A stretch of 62,556 nucleotides of DNA from Methanolobus sp. (GTDB lineage: Archaea; Halobacteriota; Methanosarcinia; Methanosarcinales; Methanosarcinaceae). A program made the position numbers and the translations under genes. Each line of letters starts with the position of its first letter. The stretch's first letter is position 1. The notes under the pieces were generated by a model. It had not been told where the DNA came from, made no database searches, and saw nothing but the letters and a program-made list of their open reading frames with translations. Location: assembly GCA_029762595.1 (NCBI GenBank), contig JARVGJ010000004.1, forward strand, positions 72,205 to 134,760, given 5' to 3'. Of this stretch, positions 46,237 to 54,453 are shown one piece after another.

Positions 46237-46911
46237 ATGGATTACATCTATGCAGCTTCCACAGGCATATTAATAGCCATTTTCATATTCGGTTTAAAGA
46301 CTGGAGTAGGATGTGGCTTTTCAACTGTCAAAAAGAGAGATGTCCTAATACTTGCAGGCGCTTATTTCCTGATATCTGTTATTCTTGGAAGTCTGGTGGA
46401 AATGGTGGACCAGTCATACCTTGAAGGGATAGCAAACCTTGGCATGACACTTCACGTTCTGATAGCACTGATCCTGATAGGTGCAGGCATATACACGCAA
46501 AAGAAATGGAACTGCGGCTGTGACGTTTCAAAGAAGACATTTCTTGTTATCTCAGTTCCCTGCCCCGTTTGCCTGACAGCCCTTTTCGTATCATGCATGG
46601 TGCTTGCATCAACCCTGGAGATCAGTGGGTGGAAAGTCGGAATAATCGTTGGTCTTGTATTCTTCACTTCTGTGATATCATCAACATGGATCTTCAGGAA
46701 AATGAAAAAGACACCAGAGGACCTTGGAACGGCAATGATGTTTTTAGGTATCTTCTATCTGCTGGGAGCAATGCTGGTTCCCGCATACATCGAGGCAAAG
46801 AGACTCAATCTGGCGCTCAGTAGCGGAGGAGAATTAGAGATAGTTCCACTGCTAATATTTTCTTTATTCATAATTGGAGGCTATGCCCTCAATAATATAA
46901 GAGGTCAATAA
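46237..46911 (+). CDS. DUF2162 family membrane protein, putative transporter
   Basis: 224 residues with about six or seven hydrophobic segments and a cysteine-rich loop: CGCDVSKKTFLVISVPCPVC, then a further Cys in the next helix (FVSCMVLAS). The family is predicted to be a transporter and occurs in methanogens. The Cys pattern suggests metal or thiol chemistry at the membrane. It is the first gene of a run (DUF2162, ExbB-like, DUF2149, CobN-like, CobN-like) with 2-3-base or overlapping junctions at its start. The substrate is unknown; a metal ion or tetrapyrrole would suit the neighbours. Confidence 0.82.
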   Translation: MDYIYAASTGILIAIFIFGLKTGVGCGFSTVKKRDVLILAGAYFLISVILGSLVEMVDQSYLEGIANLGMTLHVLIALILIGAGIYTQKKWNCGCDVSKKTFLVISVPCPVCLTALFVSCMVLASTLEISGWKVGIIVGLVFFTSVISSTWIFRKMKKTPEDLGTAMMFLGIFYLLGAMLVPAYIEAKRLNLALSSGGELEIVPLLIFSLFIIGGYALNNIRGQ

Positions 46912-46913
46912 AA

Positions 46914-47537
46914 ATGGATGCAACTTCTTCTTTGTTTGGTATATTATACACATTTTCAGCTTCACTGCTGTATCCGGTTGTGATTACTCTCATACTACTG
47001 GTGATATTCTCCCTGATGCTGATAGGAGAGTTCCTGTCCGAATATGCAAAAAGGCACCGTGACATACAGAACCTTGAACAGTGCTGTAACCGGGTGAGGG
47101 ATCATGTCAGTTCCCATGAATACGAGAAAGCTGCCGTTTCACTGCGCAACGTAAAACAGAACTTCATGGTCACAAGCTTTGCCCTCTCTGCCGCAGCACA
47201 TCTTGAAAAGAACATGATCCCTGCCATTGAGTGGCTCTCACAGGAATATGAGATAAGGATGGCAAAAAGGCTGGAACAGACCAGGATAGTCGCAACGATC
47301 TCCCCGATGCTGGGTCTTATGGGAACACTCATTCCCCTGGGGCCTGCGTTAATTGGCCTGGCACAGGGGGACATCGTGCAGCTTGCAAATAACCTGATGA
47401 TAGCCTTTGCTACAACAGTTATAGGTCTGTTTGCAGGAAGTATTGCATATGTGCTGACCCAGGTCAGAAAGAGATGGTACTGGCAGGATATGGCTGACAT
47501 TGACTATATCCTGGACACCCTGGAGGTAGGGGAGTGA
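46914..47537 (+). CDS. MotA/TolQ/ExbB-family proton channel
   Basis: 207 residues. Topology matches ExbB: one N-terminal helix (about 12-37), a long cytoplasmic helical region (RHRDIQNLEQCCNRVRDHV...LEQTRIVATI), then two helices with the family signature ISPMLGLMGTLIPLGPAL and AFATTVIGLFAGSIAYVL. ExbB-type channels form pentamers around an ExbD dimer and turn proton or sodium flow into mechanical work on envelope proteins. It starts two bases after the DUF2162 stop and overlaps the next gene (GTGA). Confidence 0.92.
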   Translation: MDATSSLFGILYTFSASLLYPVVITLILLVIFSLMLIGEFLSEYAKRHRDIQNLEQCCNRVRDHVSSHEYEKAAVSLRNVKQNFMVTSFALSAAAHLEKNMIPAIEWLSQEYEIRMAKRLEQTRIVATISPMLGLMGTLIPLGPALIGLAQGDIVQLANNLMIAFATTVIGLFAGSIAYVLTQVRKRWYWQDMADIDYILDTLEVGE

Positions 47538-47896
47538 AATCCAGAAGATATCGAAGGACAGGACTCATAAACAATGAGGATGAACAGAACCCGCTTACAG
47601 GGGTTGCCAATCTTTTTGACATCGCCATGGTATTCTCAGTTGCGCTGCTGGTGGCACTGGTGATGTCCTACCAGCTCCCTGAGCTGCTCAGTCCCACAGA
47701 AGATATCACTATTGTGAAAAATCCGGGACAGCAGGACATGAAGATAATCATCAAGGAACAGGGAAAACCCATCGAGGTCCTTAACATGACCGATCAGATA
47801 GGAGGCGGACAGGGAGAGGCCCTGGGTACGGCTTACAAGCTGGCTGATGGAAGGGTTGTTTATGTGCCGGAGGAGGGAAACAGTAGTTCCGGTTAA
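47534..47896 (+). CDS. DUF2149 protein, ExbD/TolR-like
   Basis: 120 residues, GTG start overlapping the ExbB-like TGA. A short basic N-terminus (KSRRYRRTG) precedes one membrane helix with an acidic residue near its start (NPLTGVANLFDIAMVFSVAL, Asp29). A C-terminal extracytoplasmic domain with beta-rich character follows (ITIVKNPGQQDMKIIIKEQG). This is the plan of ExbD/TolR/MotB, where the single helix Asp carries the proton. DUF2149 is not usually described as ExbD, so the functional equivalence is my inference from topology and gene position. Confidence 0.8.
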   Translation: MKSRRYRRTGLINNEDEQNPLTGVANLFDIAMVFSVALLVALVMSYQLPELLSPTEDITIVKNPGQQDMKIIIKEQGKPIEVLNMTDQIGGGQGEALGTAYKLADGRVVYVPEEGNSSSG

Positions 47897-47992
47897 CTTT
47901 TTTTTGAATTACTTGACAAGTTTTCTTGCTTTAAGTCAAGCAGGGTTTACAAAAGAGGTTGGTGAATAGGAACATAAAAAGAAGGAGTTCGA

Positions 47993-48054
47993 GCATTCCG
48001 GTATCGCCTGCAAGCAATGAAACCGGAATGCCCGGCACGTCATCGAGGGATAAC
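47993..48054 (+). promoter_or_regulatory. leader hairpin and conserved start-site motif, first CobN gene
   Basis: GCATTCCGGT (47993-48002) pairs perfectly with ACCGGAATGC (48022-48031) around a 19-base loop. It is followed by CACGTCATCGAGGGATAAC directly before the ATG. The same arrangement precedes the second CobN gene. An upstream CTTGAC/GTCAAG inverted repeat (about 47914-47940) lies in the gap after the DUF2149 gene. Confidence 0.6.
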
Positions 48055-51000
48055 ATGCAAGAAAGAAGAATATTGACATTGCTCATAAGTGTATTGTTGT
48101 TACTATCACTAACAACAAGCGTATCGGCAGGAGAAAATAATTACTATCTGGTTGCAAACACCACCAGTGGTCCTGATGGATTGTTTGTTTTCGAGGACAT
48201 ACCTGACGGAGATTATACACTCATAGCAGTTAACTGGTCATCTCAGAAAATGGTATGGTACACCGGATTAAAAAACTTCACTCTAAAAGGCACAGATCTT
48301 GCAGACCAGAACATAAAGGTCAACAGCACTGCAGGCATAGATGATAAATTTATCTTCGGATTGCTCAACAGGTCATCTGTATCCGGAATGACCTATGTGA
48401 TGAAAACCGACTATCCAAGAGAAAGCACAATAGTACTTCTCGACCAGCAGACAAAGGAGCTGATAGCACATACAAGCTCCGATGCAACCGGAAACTATCT
48501 ATTCAGTGATATCCCCGATGGTGACTACAGCATTGTGGCGGTCAATTGCTCTACCGACAAAGAGCTATGGTACAGGGGAATTACCAATGTCACACTTAAA
48601 GGTGAGGACCTAACTGAACAGAACATTAAAGTGAGCAGTTCCACAGACATCGATGAGAACTTCATACTGGGATTGCTCAACAGGTCATCTGTATCCGGAA
48701 TGACCTATGTGATGAAAACCGACTATCCAAGAGAAAGCACAATAGTACTTCTCGACCAGCAGACAAAGGAGCTGATAGCACATACAAGCTCCGATGCAAC
48801 CGGAAACTATCTATTCAGTGATATCCCCGATGGTGACTACAGCATTGTGGCGGTCAATTGCTCTACCGACAAAGAGCTATGGTACAGGGGAATTACCAAT
48901 GTCACACTTAAAGGTGAGGACCTAACTGAACAGAACATTAAAGTGAGCAGTTCCACAGACATCGATGAGAACTTCATACTGGGATTGCTCAACAGGTCAT
49001 CTGTATCCGGAATGACCTATGTGATGAAAACTGACTATCCAAGGGAAAGCACAGTGGTCTTGCTCAAGGATAAAAAAATAGGGGACTTTATAGAGCTACC
49101 CCCGGTCCCTGATGACAGCGAAGATGACAATGGTTCAACTGATCCTCAGGAGCCACCCTCAAGTGGAACCGGCGATGAAACAAATGTTTCATTTGGTACG
49201 TCCTATGAATTTTTCCTCAGCACAAGTAGTGACGGACTTGGAGATTTCCTTTTTGAAAATATACCCAACGGAGAGTACAGGATACTGGCAGTGAACTGGA
49301 GTACGGCAATGGGTGGGATGTGGCTGACAAATGTCACTGATGTTACTGTTGTGAACGGAATGGCGGTTGAGAACATGTCACTTACCATGAGAAGCAATGC
49401 AGACATTGACCATGATGCAATCCGTACTTTGATGAACGAGACTATTATTGCAGGCAAGACAGTAGGCAAAAAAAGTGACATCAAGATCAGTGATATCGTA
49501 CTGAAAAACCAGTATGGGGAGTTTGTTGCCAGCACAACTGCAAATAATGACGGGGAATTCATGTTCACTGGAATCAGGAACGGGCAATATACAATATCAG
49601 CAGTGAACTGGAGCACGGCAATGGGCGGGATGTGGCTGACAAATGTAACCGAGGTCACGGTTGTGAACGGACTGCCGGTTGAGAACATGTCACTTACCAT
49701 GAGAAGCAATGCAGAGATTGATCATGATGCTATCCGTACTTTGATGAACGAGACTTTTATTGCAGGCAAAACAGTGGGCAAAAAAAGTGACAATAAGGTC
49801 AGTGATATCGTACTGAAAAACCAGTATGGGGAGTTCGTTTCCAGCACAACCGCAAATAATGACGGGGAATTCATGTTCGCTGGCATCAGGAACGGACAAT
49901 ACACAGTATCAGCAGTGAACTGGAGCACGGCAATGGGCGGTATGTGGCTGACAAATGTAACCGAGGTCACGGTTGTGAACGGACTGCCGGTTGAGAACAT
50001 GTCACTTACCATGAGAAGCAATGCGGACATTGACCATGATGCCATATTTGCAATGCTTCAAAGGACAGAGATATCAGGCGAGACCCTTGGAAAGAAAGGA
50101 GACAGCAAGGTCAGTGATATCGTACTGATGAAAAAAAGGCTTATACCGACATCTATGTCGAATTCACCCCATCTGAATATCTCCTTTGTGACTGGTTATT
50201 CTTCCTATGAGAATGAACTGGCTTCCGTTGCTGAAAGAATCAACGCGGATACTGACCTGAACATAACTTTCAATTATTATGTCACAACAAAACTGCCTGA
50301 AAACATAGATCTCAGTCAGGAAGACATAATCTACATTGTAATGGTGACCCAGAGTGCAGCCATACTTGAAAATACGATACAGGATGCGATAGATAACGGA
50401 GCAATTGTGGTTGGCTCGAACACGTACCTGCCGGAAAGCGATTATGATCTGCCGGATGGATTTGCAGACCTTACAGAATTTAAGAAATATCTCTCTAATT
50501 ACTGGTCAGGAGGAGCGACAGATGATGCAAACTTTGATAATCTCATTTTCTACCTTGCACAAACCTTCTATGACCACTATGATCTTGCAGTAGAAGAGCC
50601 CTCTGGCCTTGAAAGTGCAATTTACCACCCTTCAATGGTCACGACAGCTACCGAGTGCTTTACAGGTGATGCGCAGGAGTATTTTGAATGGTATGCTGCA
50701 AAGACAGAAGGCCATGTGTTCGATGAGAATGCACCAACTGTGGGCATCACATTCTATAAATCATACTATCCGGATGATATGGACCCCATAGACAAGCTCA
50801 TAGCAGGTTTTGAGGAGAAAGGGGTCAATGTGATTGCATGTTATGGGAATGCTGATAATTATCTTGATGGGTACTTTAATTACAGCACTCATACAAAAGT
50901 CGATGCCGTTGTTTCCTTCCACTATCGTGGGAATTATTTTGACATAGAGGGACTTGGTGTTCCGGTAATGAATGCCATCCTCAATGGATACATGAACACG

Positions 51001-54000
51001 AGCCAGTGGATAGAAACAAGCACCCCTCTGCCTGTTACAAACATGCTGAGGATATACGGGCCTGAAACGGAGGGACTTATAGATCCCATCATGATCGGAG
51101 CTAAGGAAACGGTCCGGATGGACAACAACACTGTGGAGAAATACATAGCCCACCAAGGCCAGGTAGAATGGCTTGTTGACCGCACCATGGCCCAGGCAAA
51201 CCTTGGCATCAAGGATGAAGCCAGCAAGAAGGTTGCTGTGATCTACTACAACCACGGCGGCGGCAAGGATAACATTGGAGCATCATACCTTGAGGTTGCC
51301 CCGAGTATCGTGAATCTTCTGGAGGGAATGGCCGATGCAGGTTATGATGTGGACGGCAGCCTCATACCCAATAAGACAGAACTCGTGGACCTCATGGTTT
51401 ACCAGGGGAGGAACGTAGGCACATGGGCACCTGGAGAACTTGATGCTCTTGTTAGGACAGGAAAAATTGTGCTGCTGCCCGAAAGTACCTACCTGGCGTG
51501 GTTTAATGAACTTCCTCAACAAAGGAAAAACGAGGTCATTGACATGTGGGGAGAAGCACCTGGCAAGATCATGGTCCATACCGAGGACAGTGGCGACAGG
51601 TTCATCGTCATCCCTCAGATCAGCCTTAGCGACAATGTTATACTTGCTCCTCAGCCATCACGTGGCTGGTTTGAAAACTACGAAACACTATACCACGACA
51701 CCGAACTGCCACCGAACCACCAGTACATCGCGTTCTATCTGTGGATGCAGCACGAATTCGATGCCGATGTAATGGTGAACATGGGAAGGCACGGGACCGT
51801 TGAATGGTTACCGGGCAAGGATTTCTGCCTTCTCAGTGACGAATGGCCTGCACTTATGGTTGGTGATATACCCGTCATCTATCCCTATGTAATGGACGGT
51901 ATGGGTGAAGGCATGCAGGCAAAGCGCAGGGGCAATGCGGTAGTTATCGACCACCTGATACCACCTGTGATATCTGCCGGTCTTTACGGCAATTACAGTA
52001 CCCTCAGCAGTGAGATAACATCCTACCAGACCTCTCTTGCAGAGGATGAGAACCTGAAACAGGCTCATCTGCAGGACATAATCGACCTGTCCGTTGAGCT
52101 TGGGCTTGATGAGCATGTCAACATGAGCCTGGCTGACAGCAACGAGACAGTTGATGAATTCCTTGATGAGCTCAACGATTTACTCTATGAACTAAGGAGC
52201 CTGTCAATGCCATACGGACTGCACATACTGGGAGAGGCGCCCCAAGACCAGGCACTTGTGGGAATGGTCAATTCCATGCTTGGCAGCGGGTTTGCAGAAC
52301 AGGTTGCAGCATATAACAATTCGGATTCCGCACATTACGACCTGCTGTCAAAGGTACTTCTGGAAGAAGAGGACATAACTGATGCGCAGGTACAGATACT
52401 TGGTACCACTTCTACAGATATCGAAATATATCTGAATACTGCCATGGATCATGCACAAATGCTCTCAGAGGCCGGAAATGAGATAGAGCAGGTCCTGAAA
52501 GCCATGAACGGAGAATACATACGACCAAACCTTGGCGGTGACCCGGTAATGCGTCCGGACACTCTTCCTTCTGGCAGCAATTTCTATGCTTTCGATGAGC
52601 AGCTCATCCCTACAAAGCAGGCATGGGAGCAGGGTAAGGCCCTTGTTGACCAATGGCTTACAGAGTACGTGGCAACTAATGGAGAATATCCCACAAGGGC
52701 AGGATACATACTCTGGGCAGGCGAGTCCACACGCCATGAAGGTATAATGGAATCACAGCTCCTCTACATGATGGGTATAGAGCCTGTATGGAACTCTGCT
52801 AACGGCAAGGTGGAGAATGTGAAGATCATCGATTCCTCCGAGCTTGGAAGACCACGTATTGACGTCATTGTGCAGATATCCGGCCTGTACAGGGACACTT
52901 TCCCGATGAAAGTGCAGCTTATCGACAAGGCTGTAAGGCTTGCTTATGAACAGGAAGAGACCGACCTGTATGACAACTATGTGGCACAGAACACAGATGC
53001 ACTGCAGGCAGTTCTGAATGAGACAATAGAGGACGATGAGCTTTCACGTGACATCGCACTGTTCAGAATATTCGGTCCGGCCGACGGGAACTATGGAACA
53101 GGCATGGCAAATGCTGCATCTGCCAGTGACACGTGGGATAATAATACAGAACTTGCAGAGTTCTACATCAGAAGGATGAGCTACGTCTACGGTCAGAACA
53201 TCTGGGGACAGACTATCGCAGAATATGTCAGGCAACAGACCGGCAGGGTAGTGGATATCGATAACACGGTTGTCTTTGAGAATAACCTGAACGACACCCA
53301 TGCTATATTCCACAGCAGAAGTTCCAACACCTACGGTTCGCTTGACATTGATGATTTCTACCAGTACATGGGAGGACTGTACAATGCCATCAAATACGCC
53401 TCCGGCACCGCACCTGAGACTTATGTGGTGAACCTGCAGGATCTCAGTGACCTTCAGATCCAGACGCTTCAGACCTATCTTGCTAACGAACTATATTCAA
53501 GGTATTTCAACCCCTTATGGATAAGCGGCATGCAACAGCATGGTTTTGAAGGCGCCAGGGAGATGGAGAGTTTCATTGAGCATCTCTGGGGATGGGAGGC
53601 TCTAAACCCTGATCTCATAAGCGATGATGTCTGGAACAAGGTGTATGAGAACTACTTTGCCAATGCCGAACTTAGCGGCTGGCTCAAGGAGAATAACCCC
53701 TACGCTTACCAGGCAATGACAGCCAGGATGACAGAAACCGTAAGGAAGGGTAACTGGGATGCTTCTGATACTGCGCTGAGAAGTCTTGTTGCCGAGCAGA
53801 TAAAATCCGTAGCTGAAAGCGGAGCCACATGCTGCCACCATACATGTGGTAACATCCTCAATCAGCAGTTCGTTGATGGCATGGCACAGGCACTTGTTGA
53901 TGCAGGAGAGCTCAGTCAGGATGAACTTGACCTCTACAGGCAAATCATGAAAGCAGCTACAACTGCAACGGAAACTCCAGCTGATTCATCATCAAGCCCA

Positions 54001-54303
54001 GCAAGCTCTTCTTCCCGCTCAGGCAACACCGGAAAAGAGCTGAGCATAGTAGAGACCAGCTCAGGCAACCAGACATACATGGATGATACAGGTGCAGGAA
54101 GTGATCTTGAGCAGCAAGCATCTTTGAGATCCCCAAGCCAGGACAACTACATAGAAGGATATGAGATGACAAAAGAGAGCAATGTTCAGGAAACAACAAC
54201 CAGCGGACCGTCAATATCAGGTTCTGATATAATTGCATCTTTGTTTGTACTGGTTGGTGTGGGGGCCATATATGTGGGCTTTGTGAGGAGAAGAAAGATC
54301 TAA
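48055..54303 (+). CDS. giant secreted CobN-family protein with N-terminal repeat domains
   Basis: 2082 residues from ATG 48055 (GAGGGAT upstream). Order: signal peptide (ILTLLISVLLLLSLTTSVSA); six or seven 104-residue beta-sandwich-like repeats (to about residue 700, pattern GNYLFSDIPDGDYSIVAVN); then the CobN/BchH core with YYNHGGGKDNIGASYL, GRHGTVEWLPGK (His1246, Glu1250) and PYVMDGMGEGMQAKRRGN. A CCHHTCGN motif is at 1926-1933, followed by a Ser-rich linker and a membrane helix ending RRRKI. CobN normally inserts cobalt into a corrin with cytoplasmic ATPases CobS/CobT. Here it is exported and anchored, beside ExbB/ExbD-like genes, so surface capture or remodelling of a metal or tetrapyrrole is likelier. 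The activity is unproven. Confidence 0.88.
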   Translation: MQERRILTLLISVLLLLSLTTSVSAGENNYYLVANTTSGPDGLFVFEDIPDGDYTLIAVNWSSQKMVWYTGLKNFTLKGTDLADQNIKVNSTAGIDDKFIFGLLNRSSVSGMTYVMKTDYPRESTIVLLDQQTKELIAHTSSDATGNYLFSDIPDGDYSIVAVNCSTDKELWYRGITNVTLKGEDLTEQNIKVSSSTDIDENFILGLLNRSSVSGMTYVMKTDYPRESTIVLLDQQTKELIAHTSSDATGNYLFSDIPDGDYSIVAVNCSTDKELWYRGITNVTLKGEDLTEQNIKVSSSTDIDENFILGLLNRSSVSGMTYVMKTDYPRESTVVLLKDKKIGDFIELPPVPDDSEDDNGSTDPQEPPSSGTGDETNVSFGTSYEFFLSTSSDGLGDFLFENIPNGEYRILAVNWSTAMGGMWLTNVTDVTVVNGMAVENMSLTMRSNADIDHDAIRTLMNETIIAGKTVGKKSDIKISDIVLKNQYGEFVASTTANNDGEFMFTGIRNGQYTISAVNWSTAMGGMWLTNVTEVTVVNGLPVENMSLTMRSNAEIDHDAIRTLMNETFIAGKTVGKKSDNKVSDIVLKNQYGEFVSSTTANNDGEFMFAGIRNGQYTVSAVNWSTAMGGMWLTNVTEVTVVNGLPVENMSLTMRSNADIDHDAIFAMLQRTEISGETLGKKGDSKVSDIVLMKKRLIPTSMSNSPHLNISFVTGYSSYENELASVAERINADTDLNITFNYYVTTKLPENIDLSQEDIIYIVMVTQSAAILENTIQDAIDNGAIVVGSNTYLPESDYDLPDGFADLTEFKKYLSNYWSGGATDDANFDNLIFYLAQTFYDHYDLAVEEPSGLESAIYHPSMVTTATECFTGDAQEYFEWYAAKTEGHVFDENAPTVGITFYKSYYPDDMDPIDKLIAGFEEKGVNVIACYGNADNYLDGYFNYSTHTKVDAVVSFHYRGNYFDIEGLGVPVMNAILNGYMNTSQWIETSTPLPVTNMLRIYGPETEGLIDPIMIGAKETVRMDNNTVEKYIAHQGQVEWLVDRTMAQANLGIKDEASKKVAVIYYNHGGGKDNIGASYLEVAPSIVNLLEGMADAGYDVDGSLIPNKTELVDLMVYQGRNVGTWAPGELDALVRTGKIVLLPESTYLAWFNELPQQRKNEVIDMWGEAPGKIMVHTEDSGDRFIVIPQISLSDNVILAPQPSRGWFENYETLYHDTELPPNHQYIAFYLWMQHEFDADVMVNMGRHGTVEWLPGKDFCLLSDEWPALMVGDIPVIYPYVMDGMGEGMQAKRRGNAVVIDHLIPPVISAGLYGNYSTLSSEITSYQTSLAEDENLKQAHLQDIIDLSVELGLDEHVNMSLADSNETVDEFLDELNDLLYELRSLSMPYGLHILGEAPQDQALVGMVNSMLGSGFAEQVAAYNNSDSAHYDLLSKVLLEEEDITDAQVQILGTTSTDIEIYLNTAMDHAQMLSEAGNEIEQVLKAMNGEYIRPNLGGDPVMRPDTLPSGSNFYAFDEQLIPTKQAWEQGKALVDQWLTEYVATNGEYPTRAGYILWAGESTRHEGIMESQLLYMMGIEPVWNSANGKVENVKIIDSSELGRPRIDVIVQISGLYRDTFPMKVQLIDKAVRLAYEQEETDLYDNYVAQNTDALQAVLNETIEDDELSRDIALFRIFGPADGNYGTGMANAASASDTWDNNTELAEFYIRRMSYVYGQNIWGQTIAEYVRQQTGRVVDIDNTVVFENNLNDTHAIFHSRSSNTYGSLDIDDFYQYMGGLYNAIKYASGTAPETYVVNLQDLSDLQIQTLQTYLANELYSRYFNPLWISGMQQHGFEGAREMESFIEHLWGWEALNPDLISDDVWNKVYENYFANAELSGWLKENNPYAYQAMTARMTETVRKGNWDASDTALRSLVAEQIKSVAESGATCCHHTCGNILNQQFVDGMAQALVDAGELSQDELDLYRQIMKAATTATETPADSSSSPASSSSRSGNTGKELSIVETSSGNQTYMDDTGAGSDLEQQASLRSPSQDNYIEGYEMTKESNVQETTTSGPSISGSDIIASLFVLVGVGAIYVGFVRRRKI
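48361..50047 (+). repeat. 312-bp tandem repeats inside the first CobN gene
   Basis: Units of 312 bp (104 codons) repeat through the N-terminal region. The unit at 48361-48672 and the one at 48673-48984 appear identical base for base, and a third begins at 48985 with about 60 matching bases before diverging. A second, related set (anchored on VNWSTAMGGMWLTNVT at about 49291, 49603 and 49915) has the same 312-bp period with a few per cent divergence. Each unit resembles a carboxypeptidase-regulatory-like beta sandwich. Confidence 0.93.
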
Positions 54304-54318
54304 GAGAAGTATATTTTT

Positions 54319-54345
54319 GGCGCATTTTCTTTTTTGTGCCTTTTT
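54319..54345 (+). terminator. hairpin terminator after the first CobN gene
   Basis: GGCGCA and TGTGCC arms around a T-rich loop are followed by TTTTT. The sequence closely resembles the terminator after the second CobN gene, as if duplicated with it. Confidence 0.55.
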
Positions 54346-54388
54346 AAGATCAATAAGAAATCAAATTGAGGATATCTTAAGAGACAAG

Positions 54389-54453
54389 CCGGACACTCCC
54401 CCAGGCCGCCAGGCAAAACAGGGAGTATCCGGAACACGTTATCGGGGGATAAC
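54389..54453 (+). promoter_or_regulatory. leader hairpin and conserved start-site motif, second CobN gene
   Basis: CCGGACACTCCC (54389-54400) pairs with GGGAGTATCCGG (54421-54432), 11 of 12 positions. The loop can form a small GCC/GGC hairpin. CACGTTATCGGGGGATAAC follows directly before the ATG, nearly the same as in front of the first CobN gene. The stems differ in sequence while the position relative to the start codon is conserved (21 versus 23 bases). Confidence 0.6.

Noticed and set aside
49203-50045. Minus-strand open frames opposite the CobN repeats
   Set aside because: They repeat with the same 312-bp period as the plus-strand coding sequence and are shadows of it.
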